From the NCBI RefSeq assembly GCF_900142195.1, contig NZ_FRAB01000014.1, positions 62,001 through 126,000 of the forward strand: a DNA stretch of 64,000 nt. The letters are read 5' to 3'. The translations under genes were made by a program, and so were the position numbers. The notes beneath the pieces were generated by a model. That model was not told where the DNA came from and ran no database searches. It saw only the letters and a program-made list of their open reading frames with translations. This document shows, in pieces, positions 56,219 to 64,000 of this stretch (the first letter of the stretch is position 1; every line of letters starts with the position of its first letter). The DNA comes from Paraburkholderia terricola. Its GTDB lineage: Bacteria; Pseudomonadota; Gammaproteobacteria; Burkholderiales; Burkholderiaceae.

Positions 56219-57298
56219 TTATCCCACGTAGGCGTTGAAGATATCGCGCAACGCGTCCAGCAGAATGTCGCATTCGGCATCGGTGCCGACCGAGATTCGC
56301 AGATGCTGAGCGATTCGTGGCGCATTGAAGTGGCGCACGAAAATCTCCCTTTCCCTGAGCCGCAAAAGAAGCGTTGCCGCGTCGTAGCCTTCATGGCGCG
56401 CGAACAGCAGATTCGCCGCCGACGGCACGACTTCGAAGCCCAGCGCCGTCAGGCCAGCGGCCAGGCGCTCGCGGCCCGCGATCACTTTCGCGCAATTGTC
56501 TCGGGACCACGCATCGTCCTCATAAGCGGCGATCGCCGCGACCTGCGCCAGCCGGTCGAGCGGGTAGGAGTTGAAACTGTCCTTCACGCGGTTCAGCGCG
56601 TCGATCAATTCCCGATTGCCGAACGCGAAGCCGACCCGCATGCCGGCCAGCGAGCGCGACTTCGACACTGTCTGAATGACCAGCAGATTCGGGTAGCGGT
56701 CGATCAGTTTGATGGCCGACTCAGCGCCAAAATCCACATATGCCTCGTCGATCACGACGACAGAATCGGTGTTTTTCGCCACCACACGCTCGATGTCGGC
56801 GAGCGGCAGCGGGCGTCCGGTCGGCGCGTTGGGATTGGGGAATAACACGCCGCCGTTGGGCGCTGCGTAATCGTCCACGTTGATCGCGAAGCTGTCGTCG
56901 AGAGCGACCGTCCGGTAATCGATTTCGAAGAGCCGCGCGTAGGTCGGATAGAAGCTGTATGTGATATCGGGGAACAGCAAGGGTTTATCGTGCTTCAGCA
57001 ATGCCTGGAAGGTGAGCGCGAGTACCTCGTCCGAGCCGTTGCCCGCGAACACCTGCTCGGGGCGAATGCCGTGATGCGCCGCGACCGTTTCGCGCAGCTT
57101 AAGCGAGGTCGGGTCCGGATAGCGCCGCAACGATTCGCCGATGTCGCCCAGTTCCCGGCGGATCGCATCCAGCACGCGCGGCGACGGCGGATAGGGATTC
57201 TCGTTGGTGTTCAGCTTCACGGGGCGTGCAGCGATGGGCTGCTCGCCCGGCACATAGGGCGTCAGCCGGCGAACGATGTCACTCCAATAGCGGCTCAA
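56219..57298 (-). CDS. hisC: Histidinol-phosphate aminotransferase
   Basis: A 359-residue fold-type I PLP enzyme. It shows [13 protein letters not shown] near the start, the [15 protein letters not shown] segment, [15 protein letters not shown] and the PLP lysine in [19 protein letters not shown]. It converts imidazole acetol phosphate to histidinol phosphate. The start is TTG at 57298, supported by AGGAG six bases ahead and by the family N-terminus [20 protein letters not shown]. Many genomes carry a second hisC in the his operon, so this may be a paralogue. Confidence 0.93.
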   Translation of the reverse strand: MSRYWSDIVRRLTPYVPGEQPIAARPVKLNTNENPYPPSPRVLDAIRRELGDIGESLRRYPDPTSLKLRETVAAHHGIRPEQVFAGNGSDEVLALTFQALLKHDKPLLFPDITYSFYPTYARLFEIDYRTVALDDSFAINVDDYAAPNGGVLFPNPNAPTGRPLPLADIERVVAKNTDSVVVIDEAYVDFGAESAIKLIDRYPNLLVIQTVSKSRSLAGMRVGFAFGNRELIDALNRVKDSFNSYPLDRLAQVAAIAAYEDDAWSRDNCAKVIAGRERLAAGLTALGFEVVPSAANLLFARHEGYDAATLLLRLREREIFVRHFNAPRIAQHLRISVGTDAECDILLDALRDIFNAYVG

Positions 57299-57340
57299 GC
57301 GATTCTCCTGTCGATCGGATAGGGGCGGGGCAGGGAGCGA

Positions 57341-57943
57341 CTACGAATTGCGATGCAACTGCATCATCGCCCGTTCGAGCTCGCCCTTGATGATCTGCGG
57401 CATCACGGCGAGCGCGCGTTCGACCGACGCGTCGATCGCGTCCTGCTCTTCCCGCCGCGGCGGCTTCAGCACGTAATTGGCGACATCCGGCTTGGCGCCG
57501 GCGCGCGCGCTTTCGGGAATCAGGTCACGCGGATGGCCGATGCCGATCCGCAGCCGCCAATATTGCTGCGACGACAGATGCGCGGTAATGTCCTTCAACC
57601 CGTTATGGCCGCCGCTGCCGCCGCCGAGCTTCAGCTTGACGCTGCCTGGCGGCATGTCGAGTTCGTCGTGAACGACCAGAATCTCGTCGGGGAGAATCTT
57701 GAAGAACTGCGCAACGGCGACGACCGACTGACCCGAGCGGTTCATATACGTCTGCGGTTCCAGCAGATGCACTTCCGCGCCGTGAAGCCGTGCCTTCGCG
57801 TAGAAACCGTGGAAGCGCCGTTCATCGCGCAACGTCGCGCCCGCTTCGCGCGCCAATTGATCGACCAGCCAGAAGCCGGCGTTGTGGCGAGTCGCGGTAT
57901 ATTCGGCGCCCGGATTGCCGAGCCCGACGATCAGCTTGATCAT
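57341..57943 (-). CDS. pth: Peptidyl-tRNA hydrolase
   Basis: A 200-residue enzyme that frees tRNA from stalled peptidyl-tRNA. Conserved parts are [26 protein letters not shown] with the catalytic histidine, [46 protein letters not shown]. It lies downstream of rplY on the same strand, separated by a terminator-like hairpin, as in many beta-proteobacteria. Confidence 0.97.
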   Translation of the reverse strand: MIKLIVGLGNPGAEYTATRHNAGFWLVDQLAREAGATLRDERRFHGFYAKARLHGAEVHLLEPQTYMNRSGQSVVAVAQFFKILPDEILVVHDELDMPPGSVKLKLGGGSGGHNGLKDITAHLSSQQYWRLRIGIGHPRDLIPESARAGAKPDVANYVLKPPRREEQDAIDASVERALAVMPQIIKGELERAMMQLHRNS

Positions 57944-58006
57944 GATTGCGTAGGTCCGTCTGACTCAGGCGTTGAACGCGGCCGAGCCGAAAAAAACCGA
58001 AAAAAA

Positions 58007-58032
58007 ACCCGCCGGGGCGAACCTCGGCGGGT
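58007..58032 (-). terminator. Intrinsic terminator between rplY and pth
   Basis: On the minus strand ACCCGCCGAGG, loop TTCG, CCCCGGCGGGT and a run of T residues. It would partly uncouple pth from rplY. Confidence 0.85.
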
Positions 58033-58086
58033 CACATCGACCGTTTCATGGAAACGGCTCGAGAGGATTTGCTCGCTCAGTGCAGC

Positions 58087-58707
58087 TTAGGCAGCCGGCG
58101 TTTCGCCTTGGCCTTCCGCAGCAGCCTCGCCTTCAGCGATTGCGCCAGCCGGGATCGTTGCAGCAGCGACCACCGGGTTTTCCGCTTCGAGGTGAGCGAC
58201 CAGCGCCACGCCTTCCGGCAGCTTCAGGTCTTTTGCGTGCACCGATTGACCCGCTTCGATCGTTGCCAGGTCGACTTCGATGAATTCCGGCAGTGCCGAC
58301 GGCAGGCACTCGATTTCGATTTCATTGATGACGTGCGAAATCACCGCGCTCGACAGCTTCACTGCCGGGTTGGTTTCCTGGTTCAGGAAGTGCAGCGGCA
58401 CCTTGGTGTGCAGCTTCTTCTTCGCGTCGACACGTTGGAAGTCCACGTGCAGCACGAGCTGACGGAACGGATGGTATTGCACGTCGCGCAGCAGAACCTG
58501 TTGCGACTTGCCGCCCACTTCCAGTTCGAGAATCGACGAGTGGAAAACTTCTTTCTTCAGCGCGTGCCACAGCGCGTTGTGGTCCAGTTCGACCAATTGC
58601 GTTTCAGCACCAGCGCCATATACGATGCCCGGGGTCTTGCCCGAGTTACGCAGGCGGCGGCTCGCACCCGTACCTTGCAAATTACGCTCGAAAGCGACTA
58701 CTTTCAT
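58087..58707 (-). CDS. rplY: 50S ribosomal protein L25 / general stress protein Ctc
   Basis: A 206-residue two-domain L25. The N-terminal 5S rRNA-binding part opens [31 protein letters not shown]; the TL5/Ctc C-terminal domain follows (about 95-185), ending in a Glu/Ala-rich tail [16 protein letters not shown]. The start at 58707 gives the conserved N-terminus; an in-frame ATG six codons earlier is less likely. It lies downstream of prs on the same strand. Confidence 0.97.
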   Translation of the reverse strand: MKVVAFERNLQGTGASRRLRNSGKTPGIVYGAGAETQLVELDHNALWHALKKEVFHSSILELEVGGKSQQVLLRDVQYHPFRQLVLHVDFQRVDAKKKLHTKVPLHFLNQETNPAVKLSSAVISHVINEIEIECLPSALPEFIEVDLATIEAGQSVHAKDLKLPEGVALVAHLEAENPVVAAATIPAGAIAEGEAAAEGQGETPAA

Positions 58708-58743
58708 GTTGAATCTCCAATGCACTGCCCGCGACCAGGCAGT

Positions 58744-58780
58744 AAAAACGGGGCCTCCAAGCCGTTATGGCTGAGGCCCC
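58744..58780 (-). terminator. Intrinsic terminator after prs
   Basis: On the minus strand GGGGCCTC, an inner AGCC-ATAA-CGGCT-like stem, GAGGCCCC and GTTTTT. It lies just past prs and before rplY. Confidence 0.85.
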
Positions 58781-58871
58781 CGAACTGCGGCACGAACCTT
58801 CGTTCGTTCGCGCCGATTGTGCAAAAGCGCGGCGTGCATTAGTGCAATGCGCGCCGCGCCTTCGCAAATAC

Positions 58872-59828
58872 TTAACTTTCAGCGAACAGCGACATCACCG
58901 AATCGCCGCGGCGAATCCGCGAGAACGTTTCGGCCAGCAGGCCAGCGCTGGTCAACGAACGGATCTTCGCGCAGGAGCGGGCTTCGTCGCCGAGCGGGAT
59001 CGTGTCGGTGACAACGAGTTCGTCGAGTGCGGAAGCCGCGATGCGCTCGCCAGCACCGCCCGACAGAACCGGGTGGGTAGCGTACGCGAACACCTGCTTC
59101 GCGCCACGTTCCTTCAAAACCTGAGCCGCCTTGCAGAGGGTGCCGGCGGTGTCGACCATATCGTCCATGATCACGCAGGTACGGCCTTCGACTTCACCGA
59201 TGATGTTCATCACTTCGGCAACGTTCGCCTTCGGGCGACGCTTGTCGATGATCGCCAGATCACAATTCAGTTGCTTCGCCAGGGCCCGGGCACGCACCAC
59301 CCCGCCGACGTCCGGCGAGACAACCAGCAGGTCCTCGTAGTTCTGCTTGCGCAGATCGCCGAGCAGCACGGGCGTGGCGTAAATGTTGTCGACCGGGATG
59401 TCGAAGAAGCCTTGAATCTGGTCGGCGTGCAGATCCATCGTAATGATCCGCTCGACGCCGGCGATTTCCAGCATGTTCGCCACGATCTTCGCCGAGATGG
59501 CGACGCGCGCCGAACGCGGGCGTCGATCTTGACGGGCATAGCCGAAATAGGGGATGGCGGCAGTGATCCGGCCAGCGGATGCGCGCTTGAGCGCATCGAC
59601 CATGATCATCAGTTCCATCAGGTTGTCGTTCGCCGGCGCGCAGGTGGACTGCAGAACGAAGACATCCTTGCCACGCACGTTTTCCTGAATCTCGACCTGG
59701 ATTTCACCGTCCGAGAAACGGCTAACCATGGCTTTGCCGAGGGGAATACCGAGGATTTTGACGACTTCCTGTGCAAGCGCGGGATTTGCGTTGCCAGTAA
59801 AAACCATCAGGCCGTCATGGCTGCTCAT
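58872..59828 (-). CDS. prs: Ribose-phosphate pyrophosphokinase
   Basis: A 318-residue PRPP synthase. It shows the flexible loop [46 protein letters not shown] with the catalytic histidine/arginine loop region [15 protein letters not shown], and the PRPP-binding [14 protein letters not shown]. It makes PRPP for nucleotides, histidine and tryptophan. The tRNA-Gln gene lies 47 bases upstream, so the gene may be co-transcribed with ispE and the tRNA. Confidence 0.97.
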   Translation of the reverse strand: MSSHDGLMVFTGNANPALAQEVVKILGIPLGKAMVSRFSDGEIQVEIQENVRGKDVFVLQSTCAPANDNLMELMIMVDALKRASAGRITAAIPYFGYARQDRRPRSARVAISAKIVANMLEIAGVERIITMDLHADQIQGFFDIPVDNIYATPVLLGDLRKQNYEDLLVVSPDVGGVVRARALAKQLNCDLAIIDKRRPKANVAEVMNIIGEVEGRTCVIMDDMVDTAGTLCKAAQVLKERGAKQVFAYATHPVLSGGAGERIAASALDELVVTDTIPLGDEARSCAKIRSLTSAGLLAETFSRIRRGDSVMSLFAES

Positions 59829-59874
59829 CGTGCACCTGCTTCAGGCTGGGGGCGAGGGGAAATGCGAGAATTTT

Positions 59875-59951
59875 TGGCAGGGGAGAAAGGATTCGAACCT
59901 TTGCATGCCGGAATCAAAATCCGGTGCCTTAACCAGCTTGGCGACTCCCCT
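59875..59951 (-). tRNA. tRNA-Gln (anticodon UUG)
   Basis: The 77-base gene reads on the minus strand. The acceptor stem AGGGGAG pairs with CTCCCCT, the anticodon stem CCGGA/TCCGG holds loop TTTTGAT with anticodon TTG, and the T arm GGTTCGAATCC is standard. The 3' CCA is encoded. UUG reads CAA and CAG, so this is glutamine. It lies between ispE and prs. Confidence 0.95.
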
Positions 59952-60003
59952 ACACTAACTTTGAGCTCCGCCGAACGTGGAGTTTCGTTCGACGATGCAA
60001 AAC

Positions 60004-60885
60004 TTATGACGCGAAAGCAAAGAGTGGATGCTGATCGAGACTGGCGGCCACTGCGCTGTTCCATTCGCCTGGCAGTGTGGCTTGCACCGCTTCTGCCTCG
60101 GCTTTACTACGGAACGCTGCAAAAACACTTGCACCTGATCCAGACATCCGCGCTGGCGCGACGTTTTCAAACCATCGCAGCACTTGCGCTACTTCCGCGT
60201 ATTTTCCTACGACAACCTGCTGCATGTCATTCCGGCCAAAACTCTCTGGCCATTCAGTATTGCAGCTAAGTTCTGCAGGAAAGTCCGTAATTCTGAGGGG
60301 TTTTGAATCTCTTGTCAACGTTTTTTCAGAGAAAATCGCTGCAGTCGGAACATGAACCCTCGGCGTCACTACCAGGAAATGACGCGGCGGCAATTGTACA
60401 ACGTCTAATGTTTCTCCGACACCCTGCGCGAATGCATTTTTCCCAAAAATAAAAAACGGCACGTCCGCGCCGAGTCTTAACGCCAGCGCCTGCAATTCCG
60501 GCCGCGGCAAGTCGAGTTTCCACAAACGGTTTAGCGCAAGCAGCGTGGTGGCCGCGTCGGAGCTGCCGCCGCCGAGACCCGCGCCCATTGGCAGACGTTT
60601 CTCGATTTCGATGTCGACGCCTTCCGGTGAGCCCGTATGCGCCTTGAGCAGCGTTGCGGCGCGCACGGTGAGGTCGTGTTCGGGCGGCACGTCGGCGATT
60701 TCGGTGCTGCGCGTGATCAAGCCGTCGTCGCGCCGCCTGAAGTGCAGCGTGTCGCCCCAGTCGAGCAACTGGAAGACCGTTTGCAGCGTGTGATATCCGT
60801 CCGGCCGGCGGCCGGTGATGTGCAGGAAGAGGTTGAGTTTCGCTGGCGCGAGGCAATCGCGCAGCGAGTCGGTCGTTTCGATCAT
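60004..60885 (-). CDS. ispE: 4-diphosphocytidyl-2-C-methyl-D-erythritol kinase
   Basis: A 293-residue GHMP kinase of the MEP isoprenoid pathway. It starts with [35 protein letters not shown], has the ATP-binding loop [20 protein letters not shown] near residues 95-114 and the C-terminal [12 protein letters not shown] glycine motif. It lies between lolB and the tRNA-Gln gene on the same strand, the order usual for Burkholderia. Confidence 0.97.
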   Translation of the reverse strand: MIETTDSLRDCLAPAKLNLFLHITGRRPDGYHTLQTVFQLLDWGDTLHFRRRDDGLITRSTEIADVPPEHDLTVRAATLLKAHTGSPEGVDIEIEKRLPMGAGLGGGSSDAATTLLALNRLWKLDLPRPELQALALRLGADVPFFIFGKNAFAQGVGETLDVVQLPPRHFLVVTPRVHVPTAAIFSEKTLTRDSKPLRITDFPAELSCNTEWPESFGRNDMQQVVVGKYAEVAQVLRWFENVAPARMSGSGASVFAAFRSKAEAEAVQATLPGEWNSAVAASLDQHPLFAFAS

Positions 60886-60950
60886 GAGTCTGGGCTACAT
60901 GCGCCAAAGTGGCGCCGACGAAGCGGCAGGGTCGCGCGACGCGGCGCGGG

Positions 60951-61583
60951 TTACTGATCCAGCACGAGCTTGATGTCGAGCGGCGGCTCGGCACGGCTCA
61001 GGTTCACGCGCTTCACGCCGGTGGCCGGCGCGTCGGCGTAGGCCAGATAATCGATTGTCCAGCCGTCCTGTGTGATCTGTTTCAGATGCGACGGTTGCTC
61101 CGGATCTTTCTCCGTCCTGGCGCGCGAGGTGGGCGCCGGCGACGGCTGCAGCCAGTAACGCAAGCCTTCGACCGGCAGCGAGAAGCCGAGCGCGTTCTGC
61201 ATGAGCGTGGATACGTTATCGGCGGTGAGCGGCTGGCGGTTCGGCAACTCGAGCGTGGCCGAACCAGGCGAAGAAGTCACGATCGCGAGAGTCTGGCCGA
61301 GCGGATTGCGCAATTGCAGGGAGACGGTGTCGCCCGTTTCCTGCCAGGAGAAGTTGCCGTAAGCGTTGCGCTGCTGGCCGTTCTGATCGTTGTACTGGAT
61401 CGCGAAACGGCCCAGGTAGGCACGGCTCGTCTGAGCGGTGACGGCAGTCGCGGCATTCGACGTGGACGGCCCTTGCGGTTTCACCGACGCACAACCGGCC
61501 AGCGCGACAACCGCTGCGGCCACGAGTCCGAGCGCCGCGCCGCGCGGCGCCCGGGAACGGGAAATCAAACGGGAAAGACGCAT
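60951..61583 (-). CDS. lolB: Outer membrane lipoprotein LolB
   Basis: A 210-residue lipoprotein with signal LGLVAAAVVALAGC (acylated Cys31-32). The barrel fold shows YLGRFAIQYNDQNGQQRNAYGNFSWQETGDTVSLQLRNPLGQTLAIV and PLTADNVSTLMQNALGFSLPVEGLRYWLQ. LolB receives lipoproteins from LolA and inserts them into the outer membrane. Its ATG overlaps the TPR gene stop as TGATG, so translation is coupled. ispE lies 65 bases downstream. Confidence 0.95.
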   Translation of the reverse strand: MRLSRLISRSRAPRGAALGLVAAAVVALAGCASVKPQGPSTSNAATAVTAQTSRAYLGRFAIQYNDQNGQQRNAYGNFSWQETGDTVSLQLRNPLGQTLAIVTSSPGSATLELPNRQPLTADNVSTLMQNALGFSLPVEGLRYWLQPSPAPTSRARTEKDPEQPSHLKQITQDGWTIDYLAYADAPATGVKRVNLSRAEPPLDIKLVLDQ

Positions 61584-63424
61584 CAAAGATCGTTTACCTG
61601 AAGACGTTGCAGCGTTTTAACAAGCGTGTCGTTATCCGGTTCGAGCTTGCGCGCATCGCGGAAAGCGGCGCGAGCTTGGTCCTGCGCGCCGGTTTTCCAC
61701 AACACTTCGCCGAGATGCGCGCCGATTTCGGCGTTCGGCTGGATGTCGTAGGCTTTGCGCAGCACCTTGATCGCGTCCGACGTATTGCCCATCCGGTATT
61801 TGACCCAGCCGACGCTGTCCATGATGAATGCGTCGTTCGGTGCCAGCGACGATGCCTTCTCGACCAGCTTGTCCGCTTCCGCGAGGCGCTGATTGCGATC
61901 GGCCAGTGAATAGCCGAGCGCGTTATAGGCCTGGGGATTGTCGGGCTGACTCTGGATCAGCTTGCGCAATTGCGCTTCCATGACATCGAAGTGGCCGTTC
62001 TTTTCGGCGGCCATCGCGTAGTCGTAGGTGAGGTCGGGATCGTCGGGAAAGGCCGCGGTGACTTGTTGCAGGCGCTTTTCCGCTTCCGGATAGCGCTTTG
62101 CGTCGAACAGGATCGCCGCGTCGGTGCGCGCAAGCAGCGCCTGGTCGCGCGGATCGGGCGACTGAAGACTCGCCAGCAGCTTGCGGGCGTCGTCGGTCTT
62201 GCCCTGCTTGGCGAGCAATTGCGCGCGCGTGACCTGGGCGGGCATGTATTGCTGGCTCGACGGCGAAATCTTGTTTAGCCAGTCGCCCGCCGCCGTTTCG
62301 TTTTTCTGTTCGAGCGCCAGTTGCGCCAGATAGATATACGCCTGGCCCGGATCGGCGCCCGGCGTTTTCTCGGCTTGTTGCGCGTATTGAGTCAGATACG
62401 TTTGCGCTTCGTTGAAATTCTTTTGCTGGATCTTGATCAGCGCGAGCGCCATCAGCGGCGTGAGGTCGTTCGCATTGTTCTTGTGCATGACCTCGAACTG
62501 CTTCTGCGCGTCATCAAGACGGTCGCTCGCGAGGTACATCTGCGCGAGCGCGAGACGCGCGTCGTGCGATTTCGGATTCTGCTGCACGTACTTTTCGAGC
62601 GACGCGATGCCTTCCTTGCGCTCCTCGGGACCCATTTGCGACAGCATCAGCGCGGCCGGCAAATAGTCGGGCTTGAGCGTGAGCGCCTGTTCGAGCGACT
62701 TGCGCGCGCCCGGCGCGTCGTCCGACACGAGCTGCTGGCGCGCGACGGCCAACTGCGCTTCCGGCCGGTTCATGTCGTTCTTCAGCAAATCCTGCAGCAC
62801 ATGCAGTCCGCCGATGCGGTTGGGGCCGCGCGAGATCAGCAGTTGCAGCGCCAGCATCGCGCTGCCGCGATTCTCCGCAGGCACTTTCGCGAGTTCGCGG
62901 GCGAGGAGCGGCGAAGCTTCGTCGGGCTTGCCGGACAGCACGAGCAGCGACGCGTCGAGTTGTGCGGCGCGTTCCGAATCCGGCGCATATTGCTGCCACA
63001 ATTGCGCGGCGGCCAGCGCATCGGACGGACTCTGCGCGGCCAGCGCGATTTCGGTGGCGCGTTGCGCCATGCGCGGATCGTGCGTGTCGCGCGCGAGCGC
63101 GAGATAAGTCTGGTAGGCGGGCGCGGGCTGATCGCGTTGCAGCGCGACTTCGGCGGCGAGCACCTGGAATACGATCTGGCTCGACAGCGCCAGCCTGGGC
63201 AGCGACTTCTGCTCGTCCGCCGAGGGCGGACCGAGCGGGTCCGCCAGTGCGACGGAGGTGTCGTCCGAGCCGGGTGAAGGGTCCTGCGCGTATGCGGGCA
63301 CCGCGGACAACGCCCAGACCGCGAGCGCGGCCGCGCCGAGCACCCGCCGGGCGGACACGGCGTGCGGCACGCGGGATGCGCTAGCCGGGCGCTTCGAAAA
63401 CAGCTTCACGAAGGACAAGTTCAT
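61583..63424 (-). CDS. TPR-repeat protein with signal peptide
   Basis: A 613-residue protein. A signal peptide (after MNLSFVKLFSKRP, ending ...VPAYAQ near 47) is followed by about twelve tetratricopeptide repeats spread to the C-terminus, such as HDARLALAQMYLASDRLDDAQKQFE and NPQAYNALGYSLADRNQRLAEADKLVEKASSLAPND. Such proteins scaffold envelope complexes; position just before lolB suggests a part in outer membrane biogenesis, but no partner is known. The start at 63424 places the signal peptide at the N-terminus. Confidence 0.9.
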   Translation of the reverse strand: MNLSFVKLFSKRPASASRVPHAVSARRVLGAAALAVWALSAVPAYAQDPSPGSDDTSVALADPLGPPSADEQKSLPRLALSSQIVFQVLAAEVALQRDQPAPAYQTYLALARDTHDPRMAQRATEIALAAQSPSDALAAAQLWQQYAPDSERAAQLDASLLVLSGKPDEASPLLARELAKVPAENRGSAMLALQLLISRGPNRIGGLHVLQDLLKNDMNRPEAQLAVARQQLVSDDAPGARKSLEQALTLKPDYLPAALMLSQMGPEERKEGIASLEKYVQQNPKSHDARLALAQMYLASDRLDDAQKQFEVMHKNNANDLTPLMALALIKIQQKNFNEAQTYLTQYAQQAEKTPGADPGQAYIYLAQLALEQKNETAAGDWLNKISPSSQQYMPAQVTRAQLLAKQGKTDDARKLLASLQSPDPRDQALLARTDAAILFDAKRYPEAEKRLQQVTAAFPDDPDLTYDYAMAAEKNGHFDVMEAQLRKLIQSQPDNPQAYNALGYSLADRNQRLAEADKLVEKASSLAPNDAFIMDSVGWVKYRMGNTSDAIKVLRKAYDIQPNAEIGAHLGEVLWKTGAQDQARAAFRDARKLEPDNDTLVKTLQRLQVNDL

Positions 63425-63510
63425 GGAAATCCGTTCAATGTTTCGGACGATTGTAACGCGCTCGCTACAATACGCGCACACCACTCACGCAAGTTGCAGA
63501 CCAGTCAGAC

Positions 63511-64000
63511 ATGCCAGAGTTGCCAGAAGTTGAGGTTACCCGACGGGGAATCGAACCGTATGTGTCCGGCCGCAAGGTTGAACGCGTCGACGTGCGTACG
63601 CCCGCGCTGCGTTGGCCGATTCCCGCCGACCTTGCGAAAACCTTGCGTGGCCACGTGGTGCGCAAGGTCGAGCGGCGCGGCAAGTATCTGCTGTTCGAGA
63701 TCGACGCCGGCTGGTTCATCGTGCATCTTGGCATGACCGGCACGTTGCGCGTGCTGCGTCACGTGCCGCATCCGCCTGCTGCCGCGAAACACGATCACAT
63801 CGACTGGATCTTCGACGAATTCATTTTGCGCTATCGCGATCCCCGGCGCTTCGGCGCGGTGCTATGGCATCCTCGCGAAGCCGGCGACGTGCTCGAGCAT
63901 CCACTGCTCGCGAGCCTCGGCGTCGAGCCGTTTTCGCCGGCGTTTTCCGGCGCGCTGATGCATCGGCTCACGCGCGGGCGCAAGGTCTCGGTGAAGCAGG
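63511..64000 (+). CDS. mutM: Formamidopyrimidine-DNA glycosylase (partial, N-terminal)
   Basis: The first 163 codons of a gene that runs off the right edge. The start [20 protein letters not shown] gives the catalytic N-terminal proline and Glu3 of the Fpg family; the beta-sandwich segment continues with [32 protein letters not shown]. It excises 8-oxoguanine and other oxidised purines. The zinc-finger C-terminus is outside the window. Divergent from the TPR gene. Confidence 0.97.
   Translation, partial: MPELPEVEVTRRGIEPYVSGRKVERVDVRTPALRWPIPADLAKTLRGHVVRKVERRGKYLLFEIDAGWFIVHLGMTGTLRVLRHVPHPPAAAKHDHIDWIFDEFILRYRDPRRFGAVLWHPREAGDVLEHPLLASLGVEPFSPAFSGALMHRLTRGRKVSVKQ

Overview
The window is a GC-rich stretch of a beta-proteobacterial chromosome, most like Burkholderia/Paraburkholderia chromosome 1. 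The reasons are the gene order (glnK-amtB-gshA-gshB-PTS IIA-ptsH-ptsI; rhodanese-grxC-secB-gpsA; mutM/TPR/lolB/ispE/tRNA-Gln/prs/rplY/pth), the proteobacterial-type GshA, the style of the nag PTS cluster, and rpoH under a CIRCE element. No insertion sequence, prophage, CRISPR array, toxin-antitoxin pair or integrase is visible; this is core chromosome, densely packed with housekeeping genes. Genus and species are inferred from recognition, not from a search.

Layout. 1-4.0 kb: tail of a sigma-54 response regulator, a TlpA/ResA-like thiol protein, an unknown lipoprotein, the YifB/ComM ATPase and UbiK. 4.0-12.1 kb: nitrogen and PTS signalling plus glutathione synthesis, with glnK-amtB behind a sigma-54 promoter, then gshA, gshB and a soluble PTS relay (mannose-type IIA, HPr, EI). 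12.1-21.2 kb: moeB, C-terminal protease, gpmA, rhodanese-grxC-secB-gpsA, a macrodomain protein, trmL, comF and a BioC-like methyltransferase. 21.4-32.0 kb: a complete aa3-type cytochrome c oxidase locus (coxB, coxA, coxC) with assembly factors: a 44-residue protein, Cox11, Surf1, two Sco-like proteins, heme A synthase, heme O synthase, and small DUF2244/DUF2970/DUF2909 membrane proteins. 32.1-36.6 kb: YciI, a chemoreceptor with a FliA-type promoter, an orphan MetQ-like protein and a MarR-GNAT fusion. 36.9-44.5 kb: an N-acetylglucosamine regulon (GntR regulator, nagA, SIS deaminase, EIIA-HPr-EI fusion, EIICB). 44.5-47.7 kb: cytochrome bd oxidase cydP-cydA-cydB-cydX with an FNR/ANR-like site. 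48-64 kb: rpoH, a PagL-like lipase, YbiB, FAH hydrolase plus maleylacetoacetate isomerase, ftsY, rsmD-coaD-ferredoxin, hisC, pth, rplY, prs, tRNA-Gln, ispE, lolB, a TPR protein and the start of mutM.

How it works together. Two respiratory oxidases are encoded: an aa3 oxidase with its own copper and heme supply, and a bd oxidase whose promoter carries a low-oxygen-type site. Two phosphoenolpyruvate relays coexist: separate IIA/HPr/EI proteins without a membrane permease nearby (probably regulatory), and a fused EIIA-HPr-EI dedicated to GlcNAc uptake by NagE.

The most notable observations are a cytochrome oxidase subunit II carrying both a cytochrome c domain and a C-terminal OmpA-type peptidoglycan-binding domain; a NagE with a second IIB domain that lacks the phosphorylated cysteine; a divergent Sco-like protein with the CxxxC/His pattern; an exact CIRCE operator over the rpoH promoter; and recognisable sigma-54, sigma-28 and FNR-type sites. 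I did not find a convincing wholly new multi-gene system.
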